DNA of 27,015 bases from a virus. Both the position numbers and the translations under genes were made by a program. The stretch spans positions 1 through 27,015 of IMG/VR virus record IMGVR_UViG_3300036861_000368; one strand, given 5' to 3'. Shown here in pieces: positions 21,797 through 27,015 of this stretch; position 1 is the stretch's first letter; every line of letters begins with the position of its first letter. The notes under the pieces are model-generated. The model was given only the letters and a program-made list of their open reading frames with translations. It did no database searches and was not told the DNA's origin.

Positions 21797-22311
21797 CAGT
21801 CCGTCCCCGCGCTCGCGTCCTTGCCGCGCGCCTTCCTCCGCCGCGGCGCGCGCAGCTCGTGGACCTCGACCTCCGGCTCGTCCTCATCGCTCCGGATCTT
21901 CGCCTTGAGCTGTTCGTCGACTTCGATGTGCGCCTCGTGCCCGTCGACGGCGTAGTCCACGATCCCGGCGTTGTGCATCACCGTCAGGAGGTGCGCCTTC
22001 TTCTCGACCTCGATCTTCGTGAGGCCCATCCGGTTGTCGCGCGCCTCGACGTAGGACTCGATGGCGCGATGCACGGCCACGATCTTCACCGGCTCAGTTC
22101 CGGGGATGAACTCCTGCTTCGCGCTGCGCTTCCGCATGGACGGTCCCCCACCTGCCGGTACGTCGACGACGTCCTTGCCGTTTCCTGACATAGTTTCTCC
22201 TATGGCGCACGTCGCGCCGGAATGGTAAACAGCGCACCCGGGGTGGGTGTGCATCGGTTGGTCGTACTGCGCCGTCGGCTCGGGGCAGGAGCAGAGGCGG
22301 GGCTGGCTCAC
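21796..22311 (-). CDS. Hypothetical early-region protein with Cys/His N-terminus
   Basis: A 171-residue protein if started at GTG 22311, which overlaps the upstream stop (GTGA) and has GGAGG seven bases before it. A second good start, ATG 22191 with GGAG five bases upstream, would give 131 residues. The 40-residue extension contains LCSCPEPTAQYDQPMHTHPGC and HSGATC, a Cys/His spacing that could bind zinc, which favours the longer form. The core (about residues 70-145) has two helices (IVAVHRAIESYVEARD, KIEVEKKAHLLTVMHNAG) and a VDGHEAHIEVD strand. The C-terminus is acidic then Arg/Lys-rich. Unknown family, adjacent to replication genes. Confidence 0.6.
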   Translation of the reverse strand: MSQPRLCSCPEPTAQYDQPMHTHPGCAVYHSGATCAIGETMSGNGKDVVDVPAGGGPSMRKRSAKQEFIPGTEPVKIVAVHRAIESYVEARDNRMGLTKIEVEKKAHLLTVMHNAGIVDYAVDGHEAHIEVDEQLKAKIRSDEDEPEVEVHELRAPRRRKARGKDASAGTD

Positions 22312-22733
22312 GGCCGATCCTCCGCTTCCATTTGCTCGGCCTTGTTGCGATCGGTGATGCGCGCCAGAGCGAGCTCGACCTTGACCGACGCAGGGCCGAG
22401 CCTGTTGATGGCCTCCCGGTACTTCGGAACCCGATCGACGCGTAGCTTCGGCTTTCCCGTGCGGTCCCGCTCCCACAGGAACCGGAACCAGATCCCGGCT
22501 TCGGAGGCGATGCCCTGCTCGCAGGAATGGCAGCACCGCACGAGCTTGTGCTGGCGGTCGTGGAGCGCGACGTCCGATCCGTAGGCGATGCAGCCCTTGA
22601 TCCGGCACGGCACGCTGATGAGCCCCGTGTCCTGGCAGTCTGGGCAGGCGTAGGTCGGCAGGTCCGGGCTCTCTGCCGGCAGGGCGAACTTGCGGGCGAT
22701 TTCCTCGAGCCGGGTCATGCGCTCGTCGTTCAC
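22308..22733 (-). CDS. Zinc-binding protein with DnaJ-like Cys pairs
   Basis: A 141-residue protein, GTG start at 22733 overlapping the replication gene stop (GTGA) with a strong GGAGGTGA site. Four Cys groups appear between residues 30 and 71: ACPDCQDTG, VPCRIKGC, and RCCHSCEQG. The CPDCxDTG form is typical of zinc ribbons and DnaJ-like zinc centres in phage replication-region proteins. The C-terminal half is helical and charged. It lies just after the putative initiator gene, where helicase-loader or initiator accessory proteins are often encoded; that role is inferred. Confidence 0.65.
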   Translation of the reverse strand: MNDERMTRLEEIARKFALPAESPDLPTYACPDCQDTGLISVPCRIKGCIAYGSDVALHDRQHKLVRCCHSCEQGIASEAGIWFRFLWERDRTGKPKLRVDRVPKYREAINRLGPASVKVELALARITDRNKAEQMEAEDRP

Positions 22734-23503
22734 GAATCACCTCCACGGCGCAGGGAGGCCAGGAAGTCGCGCTCCTCGACGGACTCCGGCTGCGACCTGA
22801 CCGGATCGAGAACATCGCCCCACCCGTGGCTTCGCAACCAGGTTCCAGGGTAGGGGATGAACTCCCCGCGCTCTTTGCGCCACTGATGGCTCTGACGCTG
22901 GTTCTGAACCGCGGCCAGGACTTCCGCGAGAGGGGGCCGTGCAGCGGCCACCTGGCCCCAGGCTTTGAGTGCGTCTGGTTTCTTGACCTTCCTCGGGTAG
23001 GCCTTGTAGAACTGCTCGAACTCCAGGTCGCTGTCGTCCGCCGGCGGTTGACCGCCGCGCCTCGTACCTCGGATCCTCGTAGTATCCTCGTACCTCGTAC
23101 CTCGTACCTCGGCGGCGGCTGCCAGCGGTTGACAGCGGATGTCAGCGGATGACGGCGCAGACTCGATTTCAGGCCTGTTTGGAGGGGTCGGGAACTTTGA
23201 CCTGTTCGCCCGCTTCCTCTGTTCCCATCCTGTGAAATAACCTAGCCGGTCCCCGTTCACCTGGTAGGTCACGACCAGGGCGACGTCAACCAGCCCCTGG
23301 AACCACTTCTCGACCTGGCCGAGCCGATACGACTTGACCCTCAGCGGGAAGCACGACGAGAGCAGCGAGAGGCTCTCGGCGTTGAAGCGCCCGAAGTCAT
23401 CCGCGACGGTCTGAAGACGCCAGTACATTCGCTCTGAGTCTCCTGAAATCAGGTCGAGCTTTTTGGACCACCGTGCGGACTCGCGGATCTCTCTGTTCGG
23501 CAA
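22730..23503 (-). CDS. Phage replication initiator-like protein
   Basis: A 257-residue protein. The N-terminal domain (about residues 1-95) has the layout of phage replication proteins with winged-helix folds: LISGDSERMYWRLQTVADDFG, AESLSLLSSCFPLR, VEKWFQGLVDVALVVTYQVNG and GYFTGWEQRK. A variable linker (about 105-155) is encoded by tandem short repeats. The C-terminal part (about 158-235) contains EFEQFYKAYPRKVKKPDALK, and EFIPYPGTWLRSHGW, common at the end of initiators and helicase loaders. It starts at TTG 23503 after GAGG; no ATG or GTG fits. It probably melts or marks the phage origin and recruits host helicase, much as lambda O does. Confidence 0.78.
   Translation of the reverse strand: MPNREIRESARWSKKLDLISGDSERMYWRLQTVADDFGRFNAESLSLLSSCFPLRVKSYRLGQVEKWFQGLVDVALVVTYQVNGDRLGYFTGWEQRKRANRSKFPTPPNRPEIESAPSSADIRCQPLAAAAEVRGTRYEDTTRIRGTRRGGQPPADDSDLEFEQFYKAYPRKVKKPDALKAWGQVAAARPPLAEVLAAVQNQRQSHQWRKERGEFIPYPGTWLRSHGWGDVLDPVRSQPESVEERDFLASLRRGGDS
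23060..23113. repeat. Seven CCTCGKM heptamer units inside replication gene
   Basis: Five exact CCTCGTA copies (starting 23060, 23075, 23086, 23093, 23100) and two variants (CCTCGGA at 23067, CCTCGGC at 23107), spaced 7, 8, 11, 7, 7 and 7 bases. They encode the linker of the initiator-like protein. Direct repeats inside the initiator gene are the arrangement of lambda-type origins, so these are candidate iterons. Confidence 0.7.
23123..23152. repeat. Three tandem 10-bp repeats inside replication gene
   Basis: CAGCGGTTGA, CAGCGGATGT and CAGCGGATGA follow each other exactly at 10-base spacing, close to one helical turn, next to the CCTCGTA array. They differ from that array in sequence. They are a second candidate iteron family, or a coding repeat in the protein linker. 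Confidence 0.65.
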
Positions 23504-23529
23504 CGCCTACCTCACACGAAGGCGGTGAA

Positions 23530-23661
23530 CTACTTCAGTTCCTTCCCGTAGAGCGCCAGGACGGCCGCCAGGACCTTCTCGGCATCCTCCCTGGACAGGG
23601 TGTCAAGCGCTCTCTGGACGCGCTTCTGAACCTTGTGTAGCTCGTTGAACGTGGCGGGCAT
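23530..23661 (-). CDS. 43-residue protein between coiled-coil and replication genes
   Basis: A short gene starting at ATG 23661 with AAAGGAG five bases upstream, 10 bases after the preceding stop, ending in TAG at 23530. The product is a single amphipathic, mostly helical protein: MPATFNELHKVQKRVQRALD, then TLSREDAEKVLAAVLALYGK and ELK. The clean ribosome site, tight spacing and helical pattern support it as real. Function unknown; it may be a small partner of the coiled-coil or replication protein. Confidence 0.6.
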   Translation of the reverse strand: MPATFNELHKVQKRVQRALDTLSREDAEKVLAAVLALYGKELK

Positions 23662-23671
23662 GGGGCTCCTT

Positions 23672-24364
23672 TCAGCGAGTTGATCGGACGGTTTTAGAGA
23701 CGGCCTTGACGCCCGGGATGGAGAGCGCCTGACGCTGCGCCACGGCCAGGCGGTTGAGATTCGGGAGCGCCGGCTCCAGGAGCGAGATCCACTCCGGATG
23801 GGCCGCGACGTACTTCACGAGCTCGAGGAGGTCGGTGACCTCGGCGCTCCAGCGCGTCGTGCTCGAGACGCCCTCTACCCTGGCGACCTGGGGCGCTACC
23901 ATGACCACCGGAGCCGCGACAGGCTCGTCCAGGATGGCCGATGCCTCCTGGGGGTTGCCTCCCTCCTCGGCTTCGATGGCTGCGAGCAGCTGGCGCTCTT
24001 CCTCCTCCTTCCTGGCCTGCTCCTGGAGCCGGCGCTGTTCGTCTTCGGCGATCCGGCGCTGCTCCTGCTCGAAGGTGTTGGCCTTCTGGTCGTAGATGGA
24101 GCGGGCGGCCGCGATGGGTCCGATCAGCCCGTCCCTGGCCGCGAGGATCTCCTTCTTCGCCGCATCGGCTGCCTTGCGTGCGGGCTCGAAGTAGTCCGCG
24201 ATCTTCTTCTCGCCGTCCCGGAGCGCCTTGAGACGCTGCAGGGCGATGGCGTTGGTCTCGACGTCGAGAACCTTGAACGCCTGCGCCCCCTTGACGAGCG
24301 GTGAAAGCTCGGCAACCAGGGCGGGCGGGGAGGGCTTCTGGATCTGGATCAATTCAGCGGACAT
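23672..24364 (-). CDS. Coiled-coil protein of the recombination module
   Basis: A 230-residue protein from ATG 24364; an ATG two codons earlier (24370) has its ribosome site too close. It is mostly helical: residues about 40-75 (ALQRLKALRDGEKKIADYF), about 90-135 a charged coiled coil (FEQEQRRIAEDEQRRLQEQA), then a Pro/Val-rich linker and a C-terminal domain (about 165-228: STTRWSAEVTDLLELVKYVA, then IPGVKAVSKT). The final (I/V)PGvk.v.k motif is common in phage proteins found beside ERF/RecT annealing proteins. It overlaps the upstream nuclease gene by 11 bases. It may assist recombination; the function is not established. Confidence 0.7.
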   Translation of the reverse strand: MSAELIQIQKPSPPALVAELSPLVKGAQAFKVLDVETNAIALQRLKALRDGEKKIADYFEPARKAADAAKKEILAARDGLIGPIAAARSIYDQKANTFEQEQRRIAEDEQRRLQEQARKEEEERQLLAAIEAEEGGNPQEASAILDEPVAAPVVMVAPQVARVEGVSSTTRWSAEVTDLLELVKYVAAHPEWISLLEPALPNLNRLAVAQRQALSIPGVKAVSKTVRSTR

Positions 24365-24881
24365 GTCCATTTCCTTTCCAGGCCGCGAGCGTGATCGCCG
24401 CTTTCGCGACGTCCCAGTCGTGGCGGTCCTTGTGTTCGATCAGTTGGTAGCGTTCGTCCGACAGGTGCAGCGTCCAGCGAGCCAGAGGACGGGGGAAACA
24501 GGCGGCGTACATCGCCACCTGGAGCGCCTGCCACCTGGCCTGACTCGGGCCCTTGAGGTCGAGGATGCCTTCGCGCCCGTTGATGCGGACCCGGCGGTCG
24601 AGGGTTCCCTGGTACTGGAGAGCCTCGTTGACGACCTTCTCCTCGACCGCGAGAATCTCCGGATGGACCTCGTCGACGAAGAGTTGGTACTGCCGCAGAC
24701 GGCCGAGGATGACCGGGTCGACCGTCTCCCAGTTGAGGTCCCCCTGGTCGAGGTAGTGCGTTGCCGCGTGCACGGCCGACCCTCGCGACAGGTCGTAGTC
24801 TCGAAACCATTGCGTGTCGATGAGCCCGACGAACGCGAGGATGTCCGTGACGTGGGGCGGGCCATCTTTACGCACTGGCAC
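24354..24881 (-). CDS. PD-(D/E)XK family exonuclease of recombination module
   Basis: A 175-residue RecB/Cas4-like nuclease. In order: RGSAVHAATHYL with H38, EILAVEEKVVNEALQYQGTL with E80 and then D95 (TLDRR), EGILDLKG with D108 and K110, and WQALQVAMYAA with the Q121-xxx-Y125 motif. This is the arrangement of the superfamily, whose phage members resect ends for single-strand annealing. Start is GTG 24881, or GTG 24875, which has the better-spaced GGAAGAGG; both overlap the DUF6166 stop. With the ERF protein it forms an exonuclease-annealase pair, as in lambda Exo/Beta. It is short but motif-complete. Confidence 0.82.
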   Translation of the reverse strand: MPVRKDGPPHVTDILAFVGLIDTQWFRDYDLSRGSAVHAATHYLDQGDLNWETVDPVILGRLRQYQLFVDEVHPEILAVEEKVVNEALQYQGTLDRRVRINGREGILDLKGPSQARWQALQVAMYAACFPRPLARWTLHLSDERYQLIEHKDRHDWDVAKAAITLAAWKGNGHVR

Positions 24882-25203
24882 CCTCTTCCTGCTGGTACGA
24901 CTTGATCCAGCGCATGATCTCGTCCTCGGTCATGGTCCAGGAGTCTCCGAGGCTGGCCACGAACTGCCACTTGAACGGCTGGTGAAGGCGGACGGCCAGA
25001 CGGTCATCGCCGGTGGCATCGACCAGAAGAGCGAGGGCGAGCTGTGCCGGGCCGCTCCCGCCGTAGCCCCACTGGAAGCCGTCCGGGGAGTGGTTCCAGA
25101 GGTCGTTACGTGGGTTGAGGGTCGTGATGCGCTTTCCCTCTTCTACCTGTACCTGGACGCGCTGACCGCCGTCGCCGTAGCGGGTGCCGCTGTAGAGCTT
25201 CAT
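24868..25203 (-). CDS. DUF6166 family protein
   Basis: A 111-residue protein starting at ATG 25203 in an ATGA overlap with the ERF gene. The central NHSPDGFQWGYGGSGPAQLA, followed by LALLVDA, is the hallmark of DUF6166, a family found in phages and mobile elements with no assigned function. The N-terminus is a small beta strand pair (MKLYSGTRYG, QRVQVQVEEG) and the C-terminus has a helix (TEDEIMRWIKSYQQ). It lies between the annealing protein and its exonuclease, so a role linked to recombination or DNA modification is possible, but this is inference. Confidence 0.78.
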   Translation of the reverse strand: MKLYSGTRYGDGGQRVQVQVEEGKRITTLNPRNDLWNHSPDGFQWGYGGSGPAQLALALLVDATGDDRLAVRLHQPFKWQFVASLGDSWTMTEDEIMRWIKSYQQEEGASA

Positions 25204-26099
25204 GCGCCCTCCTCGCACGGCTCGATGCTGAGAACCTTCATGCTGCCCTTGGGCGTCTTCTCCCACACGATCCGGACGAGCCCGCCCGGGCCAGCCTCCT
25301 CCGCGAAGTCCGCGTGCGCCTTGTCGAAGGTGGAGAACTCCTGGGCGTCGTTCGTGGTCAGGAGGTAAAGTGTCCAGGGCTTGTCGTTCGTCTTCCCGGA
25401 GCGGGTTCCGACCTTGATGATCTTCCCCGTCCAGGCGTTGAGCGGAGCCGTGGCAGGTGCGGCCTGGGCTCCACGGGGCGGTTCGGATGCGCGCCCCGGC
25501 ATGGAGACCCCGGCCCTGTCCTTGCTGCAGTCCTCGTCCTCTTCGTCCTGCGGGGCGATCCCGGTGATCGCCAGGAGCGCGTACCGCTTCGCATAGGTGA
25601 GAGCGATGCCGACCCGCTGTGGCTCGGTGGCGCCCATGTCGGCGGTGGGGACAGGCATCCCGACCTTGCCGCTCTCTTCATGGTGCCCCATCTCATGGGA
25701 GACCCGGCAGACGGCGATGACGCGCGCCTGCTCCTGGTCCGTATGGAAAGAGATAGAGAGACCGAGCCGACCCATCACCGGCTGGATCTTCGACATGATC
25801 TCGGCCAGGTTCGCGTACGAGTAGGAGAACCGGGAGCCGGACTTCGTGGCGATCTGCGCCGTCGAGCTGCGTAGGATCGGCGGGCACTCGCGCTGGAAGT
25901 CTGCCATGGCCGCATACCACGCCTGTCTCGCCCGCTCCTTCTGGACATTCTTCGCCAACTCGAACAGGCGTTCGAGCGTCTCGACTGGGGCGCTCTTGTC
26001 GAGCGCGGTCTGGATCAGCGCCTGCGGGTCGAGAGTCTGGATCTGCTGGATGCGGGCCAGCGCTGTTGACTGTTCGGGTGCTGCTGCTTCTTTGCTCAT
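25200..26099 (-). CDS. erf: ERF family single-strand annealing protein
   Basis: A 299-residue phage recombinase. The ERF core (about residues 60-190) shows FQRECPPI, FSYSYANLAEIMSKIQPVM, GLSISFHT, VSHEMGHHEESGKVGMPVP, then PQRVGIALTYAKRYALLAITGI and an acidic DEEDED stretch, all hallmark positions. ERF proteins anneal complementary single strands and circularise or repair phage DNA. The C-terminal part after a Pro/Ala linker (about 220-299) is a beta-rich domain (AWTGKIIKVGTRSGK, GGLVRIVWEKTPKGSMKVL) that may bind ssDNA. ATG 26099 has GGAGGT. It is followed by DUF6166 and exonuclease genes in one operon, and preceded by a hairpin-rich leader and the tRNA. Confidence 0.9.
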   Translation of the reverse strand: MSKEAAAPEQSTALARIQQIQTLDPQALIQTALDKSAPVETLERLFELAKNVQKERARQAWYAAMADFQRECPPILRSSTAQIATKSGSRFSYSYANLAEIMSKIQPVMGRLGLSISFHTDQEQARVIAVCRVSHEMGHHEESGKVGMPVPTADMGATEPQRVGIALTYAKRYALLAITGIAPQDEEDEDCSKDRAGVSMPGRASEPPRGAQAAPATAPLNAWTGKIIKVGTRSGKTNDKPWTLYLLTTNDAQEFSTFDKAHADFAEEAGPGGLVRIVWEKTPKGSMKVLSIEPCEEGA

Positions 26100-26164
26100 A
26101 CCGACCTCCGAAGTGCCCCCGCCACCAGGCCGTTACTGACTCTGCCGCCACGGTCCCGGGCGGT

Positions 26165-26205
26165 GCCTCGCGGGTGAGGCCCTACGGGCTTGGCCCTAAC
26201 GGGCC
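26165..26205 (-). promoter_or_regulatory. Three tandem hairpins between tRNA and ERF gene
   Basis: In order on the minus strand: GGCCC-GTTA-GGGCC (26205-26192), GCCC-GTA-GGGC (26189-26179) and GCCTC-ACCCGC-GAGGC (26180-26165). The second and third share two bases and cannot both form fully. No T-tract follows. They could mark the tRNA 3' processing site, weaken read-through, or control ERF translation about 65 bases downstream. Confidence 0.55.
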
Positions 26206-26213
26206 GTTGCCAT

Positions 26214-26288
26214 TGGTGCCGGGGGTGGGAGTCGCACCCACGACTTCCAGGTTATGAGCCTGGCGAGCTGCTGCTGCTCTACCCCGGT
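26214..26288 (-). tRNA. Initiator-like tRNA-Met (CAU), CCA encoded
   Basis: A 75-base cloverleaf: acceptor ACCGGGG/CCCCGGC, D-stem GAGC/GCTC, anticodon stem CCAGG/CCTGG with loop CTCATAA (anticodon CAU), variable loop AAGTC, T-stem GTGGG/CCCAC, then A73 and encoded CCA. All stems pair except position 1-72 (A-C). The 1-72 mismatch and A11-U24 are traits of bacterial initiator tRNA, and bases 8-48 resemble initiator tRNA closely. Oddities: the D-loop is only 7 bases (AGCAGCA) and lacks G18-G19, the T-loop is TGCGACT with G where U55 normally sits, and the anticodon stem has A29-U41 instead of a third G-C. An elongator or Ile2 (lysidine-modified) identity is less likely. Its 5' end overlaps the upstream gene by ten bases. 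Confidence 0.8.
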
Positions 26289-26515
26289 ATTTCATCTCCC
26301 TCCGTTGAGTGGTACTCGCACGCCAGATGCCTTCCAGGTGGGCACAGCCGACAGCTCTCCGCTGCCAAGTCTCCGCGCGCCTCACGTATGCAGTCCGGGC
26401 AGTGGTAGACCATGCCGACGCGCTTCTCCGCTTCGTACTGCGGCAGGTAGATCGCCTTCTGCGTCTCGGAGTCGGCGTCGTGCTGGGCCGCGGTGTCGTG
26501 GCAGTCGCAAGTCAT
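26279..26515 (-). CDS. Small Cys/His-rich protein overlapping tRNA
   Basis: A 78-residue protein starting at ATG 26515 (ATGA overlap with the previous gene). It has MTCDCHDTAA at the N-terminus, then YHCPDCIREARGD, then SCRLCPPGRHLACEYH, giving CxxC/CxC/CxxxH-type metal-binding groups. The stop codon TAG is bases 8-10 of the tRNA gene, and its last codons fall in the tRNA acceptor. The similar neighbours at 26512-27015 suggest a family of small zinc-binding early proteins. Function is unknown; DNA or RNA binding or inhibition of host machinery is possible. Confidence 0.65.
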   Translation of the reverse strand: MTCDCHDTAAQHDADSETQKAIYLPQYEAEKRVGMVYHCPDCIREARGDLAAESCRLCPPGRHLACEYHSTEGDEIPG

Positions 26516-26706
26516 AGGCGCACCCTCGTCCTTCTGTCCCCGAGCTGGTCGCCCCGGGTGAAGCAGTTGTGGGTCAGGTAGTCGATCTGGCTCCGCAGGG
26601 TCGCGCCGCAGCGGCATTGCATCGGGAGGGCCGGGATGCGGAAGGGCTCCGAGTCCTTCGCGGACTGGCTGTATACATTCTTCGGGCGCGGGCCGATGAG
26701 GCTCAT
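26512..26706 (-). CDS. Small hypothetical early protein with CxC motif
   Basis: A 64-residue protein starting at ATG 26706 (ATGA overlap) and ending in an ATGA overlap with the next gene. It contains MQCRCGATLRSQIDYLTHNC (residues 29-48), a CxC...C cluster with His, and a basic C-terminus (RGDQLGDRRTRVRL). No recognised family. Coupling to both neighbours supports it as real although short. Confidence 0.6.
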   Translation of the reverse strand: MSLIGPRPKNVYSQSAKDSEPFRIPALPMQCRCGATLRSQIDYLTHNCFTRGDQLGDRRTRVRL

Positions 26707-26885
26707 TGGTGCTGCTCCGCATAGGCCGACTCGCTGCGCTCCCAGGTGTCGAACAGCATCCTGCCGAGACGGCACATCGCATCCGTTTCCTGCCCTGTCT
26801 CGCAGGCGACTTTGCAACGTGGGCACGAATCAACGTGTCGCTTCATCCGCTGGAAAGCCGACTCGGCCATGCCGTAGGAGATCAC
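26703..26885 (-). CDS. Small Cys-rich early protein
   Basis: A 60-residue protein from GTG 26885, overlapping the previous stop and with AGGGAGG a few bases upstream; an ATG five codons later (26870) is the alternative but has no ribosome site at a proper distance. It has the form AFQRMKRHVDSCPRCKVAC, then helical GQETDAMCRLGRMLF. The H-x3-CxxC arrangement recalls zinc-finger anti-sigma-like small proteins, although that family link is only a resemblance. Function unknown. Confidence 0.6.
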   Translation of the reverse strand: MISYGMAESAFQRMKRHVDSCPRCKVACETGQETDAMCRLGRMLFDTWERSESAYAEQHQ

Positions 26886-27015
26886 ACCGCCTCCCTGATG
26901 TCGTAGTCCGGGTTCGGGCAGGCGACGTCGTCGTGCCGGGAGCAGTGCACCTTGCAGATGCGGCAGACGAGGACCAGGTCGCCGAGGCGATCCGTCCGGC
27001 GCCGGTCCGGGCACG
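26882..27015 (-). CDS. Cys-rich zinc-finger-like protein, N-terminus outside window
   Basis: The last 43 codons of a gene entering from the right edge, ending in TGA at 26882 that overlaps the next GTG. The visible part reads CPDRRRTDRLGDLVLVCRIC, then KVHCSRHDDVACPNPDYD: two or more CxxC or CxxxH groups of zinc-finger type, with a DLVLVC strand between. It is too short for the usual length cut-offs. It is the first seen of four adjacent tiny Cys-rich genes. Confidence 0.55.
   Translation of the reverse strand, partial: CPDRRRTDRLGDLVLVCRICKVHCSRHDDVACPNPDYDIREAV

Noticed and set aside
23060-23152. CRISPR-like array
   Set aside because: Units are 7 and 10 bases with almost no spacers and lie within a coding gene, so this is not CRISPR.
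26165-26205. Intrinsic terminator after the tRNA
   Set aside because: Hairpins are strong but no T-tract follows any of them on the minus strand.

Overview
The window is one contiguous piece of a tailed bacteriophage or prophage genome. It is high in GC, almost fully coding, and nearly everything reads on the minus strand. An HK97-type head module (large terminase, portal, U35-type prohead protease, HK97-fold capsid) is followed by tail terminator, tail tube, tail chaperone and tape measure genes, with no contractile sheath seen, so a siphovirus morphology is likely. A Gram-negative host is inferred from a phage-borne outer-membrane beta-barrel gene and several Sec signal peptides. Host taxonomy cannot be read from the sequence. 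No integrase, repressor, lysis gene or attachment site is visible, so whether this is a prophage or a virulent phage is open.

In transcription order (right to left): (1) 27015-26214, a chain of very small Cys-rich proteins coupled by ATGA/GTGA overlaps, ending in an initiator-like tRNA-Met(CAU) whose 5' end overlaps the last of these genes. (2) 26205-23530, a recombination module: ERF-family annealing protein, DUF6166 protein, PD-(D/E)XK nuclease, a coiled-coil protein and a 43-residue protein. (3) 23503-20224, replication and nucleases: a TTG-started replication protein with two families of short direct repeats inside its gene, Cys-rich proteins, an Xre-type HTH protein, a VRR-NUC nuclease and a RusA-like resolvase. 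(4) 20172-13398, packaging and head: TerS, TerL, portal fused to a Mu F-like domain, a small membrane protein, prohead protease and major capsid. (5) 13324-9362, a GT-A-type glycosyltransferase, head-tail joining proteins, tail terminator, a signal-peptide protein and the tail tube. (6) 9349-1, tail chaperone, tape measure, a large tail-tip protein and a run of beta-rich, probably adhesive proteins, the last cut by the window edge.

The one break in this polarity is a plus-strand cassette at 7778-8744 between the tail chaperone and the tape measure. It has its own sigma70-like promoter and encodes a single-span membrane protein, a signal-peptide-bearing beta-barrel protein and a 59-residue protein. 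This looks like a moron (lysogenic-conversion cargo), and the late tail transcript would run antisense to it.

Other non-coding structure: two diverged copies of a nested hairpin sit just upstream of the prohead protease/capsid pair and the tail tube gene; a 10-bp hairpin follows the capsid gene; three tandem hairpins lie between the tRNA and the ERF gene. There is no gene-free stretch longer than 300 bases. Many genes start with GTG, and the replication gene starts with TTG. Long plus-strand reading frames opposite the minus-strand genes are high-GC shadows.
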